Of a stretch of DNA of 64,000 nt, positions 37,894 to 48,887 are shown one piece after another; the first letter of the stretch is position 1; every line of letters starts with the position of its first letter. The DNA is from Bedellia somnulentella (Eukaryota > Arthropoda > Insecta > Lepidoptera > Bedelliidae). A model generated the notes under the pieces. It was not told where the DNA came from, ran no database searches, and worked only from the letters and a program-made list of their open reading frames with translations. Made by a program: the position numbers and the translations under genes. The stretch lies in assembly GCA_963576735.1 (NCBI GenBank), contig OY755178.1:10106001-10170000 (forward strand), given 5' to 3'.

Positions 37894-39879
37894 TATAATA
37901 AATAAGCTATAGCTCTAAGAAATATCTTTCCAGATTATCTGGGTATCCGACAAAAAAACAGGGCTATAAATAGATTAAATATCTTTGAAAGAAACTTGAA
38001 ATTGAAAAAATAACTGTGATCCTAATGCAACAAACAAGGCCCTATGTTCCTATTCAACTCTAATAAATCCATTCTGTTTTCTCCACTAGATGATTCGTCA
38101 AACAACAAAAAATAAAGTAAAGAGCGCAAGGAACTTACCAAAGAAATAAATGTTATTGTAGCGATAGTCATTTATCAAAATGTCTTCCGTTAGCCCCGAG
38201 CCATGAGCGCGCCTTTTTATCCCAAACTTGCCCAATGAGTTCCCGACGGTTTTATTGCTCTACACTTTGATACTGATCTATTAGAAGCGTTACTATTCAA
38301 GAACTAAAGCTTCGGCTGTCTTTGTAAATGGTATCTCAAAATAACCAGCTTTTCCGTCACACAAATGGTTTGCCCATTCATCTATACACCTAAAACATCA
38401 CGCTTTAAAGATGATTCAGTTTTGTATTTCAGACCACGATTATGATATGACCTTTAACATCGTTTCATAATATTCATGAACGTGGCTAATTTGATCCTTG
38501 TTCAGCTTTCATAGTCACTCTTAGCGTCTGTCACCGAATTAATTCGTTATACATTGAATAATTGTATTACGAAGATTTTATTATATTATCATAAAGATTC
38601 AATACAAAACATACAACATTGTATTATTACCATACCATTTGGTGTTATTACGAGTAACAAACTAAAACGCATACATTTATACAATGAGTAAGATCAGTGA
38701 AGCTTGTCTATAACATAATTTAAGTAGACCTTTGACTTAAGATAAACGCGTCTATGAATACAGTCAAAGACTTTATAGTTAAAAGAAGGTGCGGTGCGTG
38801 ACACTGATAAAAGCCCGTATAATTTAAGTTTCAGTATGTTCTGATATCGATCATTAAATAATAAGAACCCTCTTCCTCTAGGGTCATGTTGCACCGGGTC
38901 AATGGACTCCGGCGCACCCAGGCGTGAGTTCGGCCTAATGATCTATACACCGATATTGTAGGGGCATAAATGTTACATATGGGTCGCAATCGTATTGTAA
39001 TTGAACAGGCAGTCAAGCAAAAAGTTGTTTTGGAGTGTATAATTTTTGATTAAAGCGACGGTGGTTGAATGATGGCGAAAATAGATGTTTATTTATTCTA
39101 TCTCGGATGGTATCTATTTGATGTGATTCTGATGAAAAAATCGTGTTCGTGTTTTTGGCTATTACTGGCCTGCCTTACAGTTCGACTATTATACATTTCA
39201 TTTTCTGTCTCTATGATTGGTATTATACTGAAGATTAGGAAGCAAATGCTAAGTTAATTAGAATATAGATAAACAACCGGACTAATCTATCGTTAAAAAG
39301 GCACACTTATTGAAATACTCACTTTGATTTATCGACATGTTTGTGACAATGGTCATCAGATGATATAAGCTGGTGATGAAATGTTTTTCCTCTGTCTGTC
39401 AGTTGCAATATATATTATATAATAGTGCATATTGCGCCATAGCGGATGATTTTTGGAACCTTTTGTAAGACGAGGCAAATCCTAACCCAACTCAGACTGA
39501 ATAATCTACCTCAAACGACTTAAAAACGAAGAAATAAAGAGCCCGGTAGCAATAAAATGTATCTTTTAAAGTCAATCGCACATAATTGACCTTGCTAAAA
39601 CGATTATTTGTAATAAAGTATAATAAATATTTGGCTGCAACCGCTGATCAAAATACGTTTTCTGCTCCCGAACAAAATATAAATACGATAGATCAATTCT
39701 CATGATACTTTTCTGTTCCATGAGTATGACGCTACCTATTTATTTAATTTCCATATTTTATTTATAAATGTATTTTTTGCAAATACATAGAAAACTTTAA
39801 ACATTTTCGCAACTTTTACCTTTATCTGAGCTGAAAAATTTAATTTACAGCGCTCTCACCAAACGGGAAATGAAACTGG
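37894..39879. other. AT-rich DNA upstream of the PPxY gene, nothing recognised
   Basis: Could hold the missing 5' exon. I searched by eye for an ATG exon ending in phase 2 at a good donor and found none that stands out. Confidence 0.4.
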
Positions 39880-40030
39880 TGGTTAAACTCCGTTTAGTTG
39901 AGTGAGACGCGTCATATCTTGCCGCGGCACGTACCCGTGACGTCACACCGCGTGTTAGCGGCACATGCATAATGTAGTTCGTTGATCTAGTTCAACGAGA
40001 AAACTGCATTTAGTGTGAGCTGCGAACTCT
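39880..40030 (+). promoter_or_regulatory. Candidate GC-rich regulatory block with a CRE palindrome
   Basis: A compact GC-rich island in AT-rich DNA with GTGACGTCAC (about 39938-39947), containing the CREB/ATF palindrome TGACGTCA, flanked by CCGCGGCACGT and CCGCGTG. It lies 1.7 kb upstream of the first visible coding exon, so it could be a promoter or enhancer of the PPxY gene. This is position and motif only. Confidence 0.25.
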
Positions 40031-40164
40031 GTACTTTGTGCATTTTGCTTAAAAATTTACAGGATGTTTTAAAATAGCATATAAAATACAACCACTATAC
40101 GAAGCAACGACATATAGTTGTCATATCTGCATAGATAATTAACATCTATTTAAATAGGATTACA

Positions 40165-40316
40165 AGTTGTAACATAGCATATACTCACGCCATTAGTTCC
40201 CATTGGGGTAGGCAGAGACTATCATCACTTCGTATGATCCTGGCAAACCTAGAGAGCTTCGTTTGCATCCATCAATCTGTTCATACATGCTCTTTTATTC
40301 ATTATTATACTTCGGG
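40165..40316 (-). repeat. Dispersed repeat family C, copy 3
   Basis: 'ATACTCACGCCATTAGTTCCC', 'GGGGTAGGCAGAGACTATC' and 'GAGCTTCGTTTGCATCCATC'. Lies just upstream of the TTA-flanked MITE. Confidence 0.7.
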
Positions 40317-40367
40317 TTACAAGTTGTAGTTTCAGCAATACTTCCTTAAGTTCGCGGCTACGTCTTA

Positions 40368-40549
40368 AGAGCTTATTCCATTTGTCTGAATGAAGACGTC
40401 TGAAAGCCACAGAATCTGAATTCAGACTAGTGGAATAACGTTCAGAACGCTAGAACTGAAATTTGTGTAGTGGAATAACAAGCGTCTGCGGCAGTAACTT
40501 CGAAGGACGTCTGAATTCAGCAACGACAAAGTGTAATGGAATAAGCTCT
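40368..40549. mobile_element. PIF/Harbinger-type MITE, 182 bp
   Basis: Terminal repeats AGAGCTTATTCCATT / AATGGAATAAGCTCT are perfect over 15 bp. Both sides have TTA (40365-40367 and 40550-40552), the 3-bp target typical of PIF/Harbinger. The interior holds TGGAATAA three times and two GACGTCTGAA motifs. No ORF. Confidence 0.7.
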
Positions 40550-40552
40550 TTA

Positions 40553-41734
40553 TTGTCTTACATATTAGGAACTTTGGAATAGTTATTGAGCGATCCCAAT
40601 AGATACTTATGCCTGGAAAGTCTGCAGCAAACATTTTTTCTTGGGTTATAATAATATACAGTATCTATACACATTTTATATTGTCATGACTATATTCCGC
40701 AAATGTAGGTAAATATTTTCTTTAAATTCTATTGTATGATAAAATTGAAATATATGGTTATAAAAAGTGAATAAACAAGACTTATCAATGATTACGTTTG
40801 AAAAGATTGTATATGAATATATATTTCTATCAGTTAATGATTTTGTTATGTTTGTATTTTTTTGTGTTTATTTTCTGTTTGGAATTACATATAATAAAAT
40901 AATATAAAACTTCAACTATAAATAACAACTAAAATATGCTTCAAAGATTATTTATGACTTGTGTAAAAATACTTTACAAACCTTTACAAATTTTAATATG
41001 AACTATGTTTATCACCATTTATGATATAATGTGTAAAGTGCAAGCAATATTAAATTATGATTTTGATAAATTTATTGTGAGTCAATCTCATTGTTAGCCG
41101 ACCATAAACTGTAACTGTCATTGCCACGGCATCTATTAATTAGAGTCTTTCAATCTTTTAAGAGCAGCCTGTATACAAAAGTGTACGGTAACAAACGCAG
41201 TTAATGAGTTTATTCCGACAATTGTACTGTTAACTCGAGTCACTTAATGCACGAAGATTACGTGAGAGATGGCAATCACTCGAATTAATAATATGAGCTC
41301 TTTTCCATAGCTTCAATGCGTGTTTCTGGTAACGTTTGGCTAATAATAAACAATTAAATGCATACCTGGTGCAATTTTACCACAAAAAATTTGTCCCTAA
41401 GTAAAAAATTTGCTGGAAATAAATTTTGATAGATTTTATGTGTAGAATCAAAACTTCTAAGTTGAAGAGTAAAGAATTTTAAGAAAACAAAATTGTATTA
41501 TATCGCAATCATATTCAAAAAGGGAGAGTATAATATAAACTTAAAGGGAACTTAAGAAATCTCTTACAAATACTATATTAGTTAAAGCAACCTAAATATT
41601 AATCTAGAGAACATTTCAAATTAAAAAAACCTCTTTTCCATCAACTTCATAACCGAAAAATCTCCCCAACTACTCTCAATATCACATACAAAATTACCAC
41701 CAACAAAATAATTGACAATCTCTTTCTATTCCAG
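40553..41734. other. AT-rich DNA immediately upstream of exon A
   Basis: Probably intronic. Ends in the pyrimidine tract and CCAG acceptor of exon A. No ORF. Confidence 0.5.
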
Positions 41735-41931
41735 ATCGGGTAGAGGCGCCGCGTATGCGTGTTCAGAAGGCGAAGGCAATGCCCCCAAGTCATGTTGCGG
41801 TCGTCCACCGCTGCGGCTGTGCGTGCTCTTCCTCGGCGTCGTCGGGGCGTGCCTGGTAGCTGCTGGAGCAGTACTCGGGGCGTTGAGACCACATCCCCGA
41901 GCGCCGCTGACCTTACTACTTTTAATGATTG
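41735..41931 (+). CDS. PPxY-rich two-transmembrane protein, internal coding exon A
   Basis: First visible coding exon of the only convincing gene in the window; I do not recognise the gene. The acceptor is a pyrimidine-rich tract ending in CCAG and the donor is G|GTGAGT. The exon starts with the third base of a codon, so the initiator ATG is in an upstream exon. It encodes residues 1-65 of the visible protein: a small-residue head with Cys20-Cys21 (possible palmitoylation), the first hydrophobic helix (about residues 28-50) and the start of the second (58-79). The two helices are separated by about seven residues with R51 and R55. Basic residues lie before helix 1 and after helix 2, which suggests a hairpin with both ends cytosolic. 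GC content is far above the flanking DNA. The architecture (two helices plus a PPxY tail) resembles TMEM51-type or other Nedd4-binding membrane proteins; this is an analogy, not an assignment. Confidence 0.8.
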
Positions 41932-43017
41932 GTGAGTTTTGATATAATATGACAAGACATGGTACGGGTGTGTTAAAGAGTTGTTGGGAGTTGTATTTGG
42001 AGGTGGATTTTGCGACGAAAAGATCGGTACAAGATGCAGAGAAACATACAAAGTCCTAATGTGTTTTTAGCTTCTATAGAATTTTACTACGTGATCAAAT
42101 CCGCAACCAAGGAGATTAGTAAAGGTTACTCGTAGTTCCGTTAGGAAAAGGTGAAACAAATCCAGCCTGTTTGTATTTCCGTAGTTTATGGTTATAATAA
42201 CATCACAAAGATATTTTTGAAAACAAAACAGATGGTTCAAAATAATTTGCATTCACGATTCAGAACTATAATAGTCAACAAAAAACATGAAATTTCAAAT
42301 CCGCTATTACGCAAAGTATTAGTAATCGGGTCTCCAAAAAAATATTGATCTTTCCATCTCTTCAACTAAACGATTCATTTCACGCTCAATCGAACTTAGC
42401 GGCGACTTTATTTCATAGTCGATTTAAATCTACAGAATCGACGACTTGGAAGATTGTAAAAATGAAATTTGTGCATCATGTAGCGTCCCGGCCAATTCTT
42501 TGGAATCGAGTTACGTGATGAAATTGTCAGTGCTATCAAGTAATAAATTCATGCAAACGATGTTAGAGCAGCCGCGGCACGTAACAAACGACTAAAATGA
42601 ACTGTGGAGTTTGTGAATCGATCTCCAGCCGACATTCGCCACCTCGTCAGATATCAAATTCTACTTGTCTATGAGTTATTTTATTTTATTTGCGTATTTT
42701 GCGCTCATTGTTGATTGAAGGGGATTTATTTTGAAAGTTATTGTATTATTTTATGCTAAATACATTATGAGAGGCTCTTCAAATAATCCTCTTCGAGAAA
42801 AACAATGTTAAAATTTGTATAAACATCCGATAAGAGCACTTGAAAACATAGTTTTATCTGCTTAATACTTAATTACCTACGTTTTGAAAATTTATATTTA
42901 TGTTTATGGATTCTTTATTCTTAAGATAGTGAAGTTGTAATTAATAATCACGTTTACGTTATAATAAATACATTGGTAAAAAGCTTACACGTGTTTATTA
43001 CTCAGGAACAAATAAAA

Positions 43018-43122
43018 TCTTTTCCCCACTCAACTTCCAAAAGTGGCTGAGAAATTTCTAATTTCTCAGCTCTGGCTACCCCTTTTAGGGATTTATAGCC
43101 GTGAGTATATGTATGTATGTAT
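43018..43122 (+). repeat. R250 repeat, 5'-truncated with perfect target duplication (intron 1)
   Basis: 105 bp from TCTTTTCCCCACTC to (TATG)n, flanked by GAACAAATAAAA at 43006-43017 and 43123-43134. Both 3' hairpins are nearly perfect. Confidence 0.85.
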
Positions 43123-43701
43123 GAACAAATAAAAGTAATGATGAAATTCTATCAATCGATATGGCAATAAATAAATCATATAATAGGATATATAAAAACT
43201 AGTGAATTTTATTTTAAAAACTAGTGGATCGGCCCAGCTTCGCACGGGTAGCGTTGTTTTATTAATATCTGAGGTTTCTTCAAACACTGGTCAAGATTTG
43301 TGAAATTTAGCGCAATGATTACTACTTAGAGCACTCCTGAATAGTGTAGCCATAGAGTAAAGAAATACACTGGAAATAGAGAGCCTTCTTGCTTAGTGAT
43401 AACCCCTCACTCGTGAGGTACCTCGTTTGAGCTACTCGTCGCGAGAAAATGAGGGAGTTCTCGTATTTGAAAAATAAACCACCTCACGTAGCTCCTCACT
43501 TTTTCGAGGCGCGAGCCGAGGCAGCACTCGAATAGACCAAAGTGAGTGAGTGAGTCACCGACTATTTAAATGTTGAGTCCATACATACATTATACTCGTG
43601 TCGCGGTTGAAGGAGTCGGGTCAGTTTGATGGAATGATTAGTCAGTTTATTTTAGCGTTTTCTTACAAATACTACCCATTTAATTTTACCTTAGATTAGC
43701 T

Positions 43702-43940
43702 TACATACATACATACTCACGGCCATAAATCCCAAAACGGGGTAGCCAGAGCTGCAGAGCTAGAATCTCCTCAGCCACATTTGGATATTGATAGGGGAGT
43801 AGATGGCAGAAATGTAGTATAGTTGGTGATGGGTTTCCAACCGCATCGCCCAAAAACCACTAAAGGCCCCATACCCTTAGTCACCTCTTACGACACCCGT
43901 GGGTAGAAAGGGGTAGCGACATTCTAGGCTCCACTGGCAT
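43702..43940 (-). repeat. R250 repeat, subfamily B, inside Helitron H2
   Basis: Complete copy with 'AGCTGCAGAGCTAGAA' and 'CCCGTGGGTAGAAAGGGG'. It lies in the part of H2 that is absent from H3. Confidence 0.8.
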
Positions 43941-45414
43941 AACATACATGTGAACTCATGTGTCTACATACGCGTAGCTTTAACATCTGTAACTTTGATG
44001 TCTAACTTTTCATTTAAACATTATAGTTATTCAATAAAACTAAATAAACTACATTTATCCTGCGCGCGCGTTTTTTCCGTCCCTGTCACTCTCAGTAAAT
44101 TTGACGTAAGAGTGAGTGCAATAGCTGCAAAATGCGGGGATGCCCTTAAGTTTATTTATAAAAAAATACCAAGTATAAAACATTACACCTTAGAACTCAT
44201 TTTCCCTCATTCAGTGCAAAGCGGCAACATTACGCGTGCCTCACTGTTGACCCGTTAATAGAGTATATTTCATTCTCTTTACCTCGCCTCAAATGAGGGC
44301 TATCTCATGAAGTAATATGAGGCTCTCACTCAATACTCATTAAAAAGAGTGAGATATACAACGCTACCTCTTGCTGGATTTCAATGACACTCAGTTTATG
44401 TTGCCTAATTAACGCCATTTCGGTTCGAATTCGAACTCCGAAGGAATCACCCGACCGATATTCTATTACCATTAACTTCTACATACAATACATACCTATT
44501 CTATTGTATCATACGTACATACGTTCATCATGACATCGATAACGTAAAATTTATATGATGCATGCCATGACCCACATTGACACTTTTTTTTTTTTGTTTA
44601 CCGGTGGGGAAATCCTCATATGTCGGACTTTAACCGACTAAAACCCCACCGGTTCGGTGCTGCTGGCCCTGCGGCCTGTGCGGCGTCACCATTAGACATG
44701 TGTAAGTAATGCGAGTAATGCATTACACGTAATATCACCCGAACGCGTTGCATTGCATTACACATTACTCGAACATTTCAAACATCACATTTAGCGTAAC
44801 ATCACTTTTCATTTCATTACACTGTTCACTCATCTCATCACTTCGGCAACGTTCGGTCAGCGTCGTTTCAGTTCGTAATCACGAGCGCCCCGCCCACGCC
44901 TACTACACATAGCAAAGTTTTAATAGTATCTAAGTTTGAAAATTTTTGATAAGAATCACGCGTTTTATTCATAAATAAATTGTGCGTCGTTAAATCTCAT
45001 ATTTTAATACTTATAGTTAAATGATTTATTTATTCCAAAACAATTACAACATTAATATATTTTATATAAGTATCGGGACAATGACTTGACGAAGCTGGCA
45101 ATGTGTGACGAAAGAAACATTGCAACATTGCGTCATCAAATAAATTTTCACATATCACCTTAAACATTACTCGGTATCGGTATCGGTACGGTAATCATTT
45201 CATTACAAATCGATCGGGTAATGTGTGATGTTACGGAGTAATGTCACTTCCGTGGAAGAGATGCGTGATGTCGCATAGGGGTGATGCGTATTTATCGTAA
45301 CAGATAAATGAAACAGGTATCTATCCGGAACAGTTTGGAACAGATTTCTATATAGAATGTTACCTGTTCCAATGATACCTGTTGTGCTTTTTGTAACAGG
45401 ATACAAAACAGAAC

Positions 45415-46274
45415 AGACTGTGACTGGAAGACTGTTATCTGTCTGTTCTGTTATGCTTGGAACAAGCTCGTAACTCTTCTATCATATTTAGATAGAAAGA
45501 GAAAACTGCATATTTTGGAACATCCTCCTAACTTTTCTTTCATATCGCGATAGAAAGAGAAACCAGAACATTTTGGAACAAGCTCGTAACTCTTTTATCA
45601 TATCGAGATAGAAAGAGATACCAGCTCATTTCGGAACCTGCTCTATGCTCTTCTGTCTAATATATAAGAATGGAGATAGCAGATATTTGATATGGTATTT
45701 GAAAATATTTATTCAAACCACACGAAATGGCATCATATCAAACATCAAAAGTATTATAGAATCCAACTAGATTCTCCAAGTTAAAAGCCTAACTCACATT
45801 CCATTTAATTATTTTACAAAGCTAATTTATGAGACTGATCTCACAGTCAATCCGTGTAATTAGTTTTGTGAGACACATTGCTTAGATATAAGTTTTTAAT
45901 TGTAAGTAATAATAAATAAATAATAAATTGATTTCTTAGGATATAATAAACTCGGATTTAAGTATTTAGTAGCCGTTTCATAAAAGAGACCGATTATCCT
46001 AACCTCATTAAAAATTGTAAACAAATCCGATATAGAAAACAACCTTACATATTTCTGTTTCATTCGTTAGGGTTAATTAGAAGAGAGAAACTAAACCAAT
46101 TATAAATTGATCTGCTGTCTCCTTTCTTATTATATTAGATAGAAGAGCATAGAGCATGTTCCGAAATGTGCTGGTATCTCTTTCTATCTCAATATGATAG
46201 AAGAGTTACGAGCTTGTTCCAAGCATAGCAGAACCGACAGATAACAGTCTTCCAGTCCAGTCACAGCCTGGTCT
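45415..46274. repeat. Foldback arms of hAT-2
   Basis: Plus-strand 45415-45506 plus 45580-45655 is the near-exact reverse complement of 46141-46274. Shared landmarks include TGTGACTGGAAGACTG / CAGTCTTCCAGTCCAGTCACA and TGCTTGGAACAAGCTCG / CGAGCTTGTTCCAAGCA. The loop is about 475 bp of AT-rich DNA. A transcript would form a long imperfect double strand. Confidence 0.8.
45459..45665 (+). repeat. 58-bp tandem repeat, 3.5 units, inside hAT-2
   Basis: Units at 45459-45516, 45517-45574 and 45575-45632 are each exactly 58 bp, followed by a partial unit. Each starts GGAACA and contains the hairpin-forming pair TCTTCTATC / GATAGAAAGA. The opposite foldback arm (46141-46274) carries only one full unit in inverted orientation, so the array expanded in the left arm alone. 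Confidence 0.85.
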
Positions 46275-47358
46275 GCTTAAATGAAATGAAACAGCCTGTT
46301 ACATAGTAACAGGTTTTTGGAACTGTTATTTTTCTGGAACAGAAACTGTTACAACAGGTATTTGTTTTAGCCTGTTCCAACTCACCTCTAATGTTGCATT
46401 ACTATTTAACGTACTGTTTTGCGCATGTCTAGTCACCATCCATAACTTGTGTGCCGGGCGGCTGAAGGCTAAAGGCCGGGAAGCTAAGTCGGATAGGCCA
46501 CATTGACACAATGAATTTTTTGGTTTATATACTCTAATAAAGAAGAAATCATACCGCGATGTAGCAATTACCGACAGTGCCATCTATTGGTGAATATGCA
46601 AATCACAGCGCGCTTTTGTATGAGGTGTGCGCTGTTAAAAACTACAAAGTGAGGATGGAGGGAAGTTTTTATTTCCAGCCCCTGAGTGTATCTTTGTGAT
46701 TTCTGTGAAAGCGCTCATATGAACGGTTTAGTATTTTCGAACATAAACTAATTTTTAGAATGAGTTGAAGTTGAGTTGAGTAAAACGCAATGAAGCACTA
46801 TAACAACTACAACTACTGGCGCCATCTAGTATTTAATATGTAAATTATTAATTATTTGGTTTTGGTCACGGGCGCGATGGCTTATTGCATGTGTAATTTC
46901 GCTGTTTCTCTACTGATTTCTATGATATATTTTTTATTGAATAGGTAATAATGTTACCTTTTTTAAATTAGGGATGAGTGAGAGTATTATAAACGTAAGA
47001 TTAAACAAATATAATCAGAATACTCTGAACTACTAAGCTATCAGGAGTTACACGTGATATTGTGAGTCAACCAAAAAAGATAGACATATGCTGTTGAACA
47101 TTTTTTTTTAGAAAATTTTATGAAGATTTTTTCCTCCATACATACATTTTATGTAACTTTAACCATTAAGGCTGCACACGCGACGGAAGTTTAAAGAATG
47201 GAGTAACTTGTCCCGTTTTTCCAAGATTTCCCAAAATTCCCCTTTACTACTCTGTTGGAAAGTATACAAAAACCTGTGCAGGAGTATGAAGAATAATTGT
47301 ACCAAGTTTCGTTAAAATCCGTCGAGTAGTTTTTGTTTCCATAAGGAACATACAAACC

Positions 47359-47410
<52 letters not shown>
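47359..47410 (+). repeat. (GACA)13 microsatellite in Helitron H2
   Basis: Uninterrupted GACA repeats at the same position in the element as the (GACA)11 tract of H3. Minus-strand ORFs rich in Cys/Leu/Ser/Val come from this repeat. Confidence 0.9.
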
Positions 47411-47412
<2 letters not shown>

Positions 47413-48887
47413 AATTTTACTGATTGCATTTTTGGCATCAGTATCGATCCCTAATCACCCCCTGATAGTTATTTTGAAAATATATTTCATGTACAGAATT
47501 GACCTCTCTACAGATTTATTATAAGTATAGAAGACTAGTGATTTGAGTTGATGTGTGTAACATAAGTATGAGGTTTAAAAGTCGCCCCTAAATTATATTT
47601 TAAACTTTGTACATCGGGATATACCATAGCAAATATTCGCAATAATTAGAATCAAATATAAATGCAATCAATTGTTTTAGTAATTATACTACAGTTAAAA
47701 TACCACTATAAGGCATATTGGCTGCAATAGGTTAGATTCAAACCATTAGAAAATAGGTACCATCAGAAGTTATTTCTTCAATCAAAATTGTGAATATAAT
47801 TGAATAATTTACATGATGTTATAGAGTGGCTTACTACTTGATGAAGGTTTACGTAGCTAGAAATAATTGAGTAATATTAGTTTCTACGTGATGCTAAAAT
47901 TCATACCAGCAATATCCAGTCAAAATCTCATTAGAACACTGTGTAGTCTGCCCTTCATTCGGCAAAAGTTTTCAATTAAACTTCAAATGAGTTTTGGAAT
48001 GGAATTAATTGGATTTTCATTAGCGTTTGGACAAATGATGTTGTCGGTTCAGAATCTATTGTTAAACCGGCAACAATTTATACGTGTCAGTTGGTCGGGG
48101 CTGTGATATGGGGGATGGGCGTGTATGTATATGTACACCACTGTTGTCAGACCGAAAAACTCGTCACGCATTAAACAGCTAAAAAGTGCTAGTTGCAATT
48201 TATACATTTAATTAAAACGATGGATTAGATGACTTAATAGTTCGTTAAAAGGTTTTTTTGAACATCTGATCTTGTGAAAAAATCGCTAGATCTAGCATGA
48301 TAAATACAAAAATGGCAGCTGGGGCCGGCAAGAACTGTGATAGGCGTACATCTGTCGTGGGCACCCACTGAGCCATCGTGGCATATTGCCTTTACTAACT
48401 GTAATTAGTACTGTAATTAACAAATGTTGCTAGTAATGCTAAACAGAACAGGGGAGATAGGAACTTGCAATGCTAATATACCTCTACCACAGATTACTGA
48501 ATACTTACCAGATACTTCACTTCATAGAAAATTTCCAATACCTACTGCTATAATAGCCTACTCCGTCGTGTCAGCAACCACTGCAATCTAAAATGTGCCT
48601 TAATGCTCTAGCGTATAGTTGTGGTTGCTTCGCACCGCGCGATCCGATACCAATCGCAGGGCTGCCACTTCGATAAAATTAAAATAACATAACTTTTTGT
48701 GTCGATGTTATTGAGAACTGTGAATATTTATTTTATTATATGTTCTGACTTGTATGTGGTAGTACAATTTATTCTTTTGTTTTTTTTTTATACTTTAGAG
48801 CTGTACTATGCAATCTATCTATCTAAGAACATAATTAATTATAGACGTCAGGGTGTAGGTAAAATAAAATTAAAAATAACTTTAAAG

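Larger units (their letters stand above)
45276..46390. mobile_element. hAT-like DNA transposon (hAT-2), nested in hAT-1
   Basis: 1115 bp. Left terminus TAGGGGTGA (45276-45284); right terminus, reversed, TAGAGGTGA (46382-46390). Flanks are ATGTCGCA (45268-45275) and ATGTTGCA (46391-46398), an 8-bp duplication with one mismatch. Subterminal regions are crowded with AACAGG/CCTGTT and GGAACA motifs, and the interior forms a long foldback. No transposase coding. Confidence 0.6.
44693..46431. mobile_element. hAT-like DNA transposon (hAT-1), non-autonomous, itself interrupted
   Basis: Terminal inverted repeats TAGACATG(T/C)G at 44693 and 46431, flanked by a perfect 8-bp duplication GTCACCAT (44685-44692 and 46432-46439). 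The duplication fits the nTnnnnAn preference of Ac-type hAT elements. Subterminal DNA near the left end is dense in GTAATG/CATTAC, and the right end also carries GTAATGCA. Without the inner element it is 616 bp and has no coding capacity. Confidence 0.7.
44584..46497 (-). mobile_element. Poly(A)-tailed retroelement fragment, split by a hAT-like element
   Basis: Flanked by a perfect 12-bp direct repeat CCACATTGACAC (44572-44583 and 46498-46509). The left end is a T run (minus-strand poly(A)). Next to it is a strong stem-loop: ACCGGTGGGG (44602-44611) pairs with CCCCACCGGT (44644-44653), with an inner GTCGG/CCGAC stem. Removing the 1739-bp hAT-like insertion and one copy of its duplication leaves 167 bp, consistent with a 5'-truncated LINE tail or a short SINE. 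No coding is visible. Confidence 0.7.
43221..47531 (-). mobile_element. Helitron-like element (H2), 4.3 kb, with nested insertions
   Basis: On the minus strand the element starts with TC (47531) and ends with CTAG next to a T (43221), the Helitron terminal signature. Both terminal regions match those of the 984-bp copy at 57058-58041, including the CCCAGCTTCGCACGGGTAGC block, the shared sequence around 'GGCGCCATCT', a (GACA)n tract and the 'TTTGGCATCAGTATCGATCC' region. Relative to that copy it has 3.34 kb extra between two AGTGTA repeats (43343-43348 and 46685-46690). The extra segment holds an R250 copy, the retroelement/hAT nest and about 1.2 kb of unexplained sequence. No Rep/helicase coding is visible, so it is non-autonomous or decayed. 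Confidence 0.75.

Noticed and set aside
41647..42051. 134-codon minus-strand ORF over exon A
   Set aside because: Antisense of a GC-rich exon; crosses the splice donor and has no motif.
47247..47438. Minus-strand ORF with repeated Cys-Leu-Ser-Val
   Set aside because: Translation of the (GACA)n microsatellite; the same happens at 57745-57948.
48285..48375. Possible SINE head (minus strand GGCTCAGTGGGT)
   Set aside because: An A-box-like string is present but no B-box follows and the body matches none of the SINEs here.
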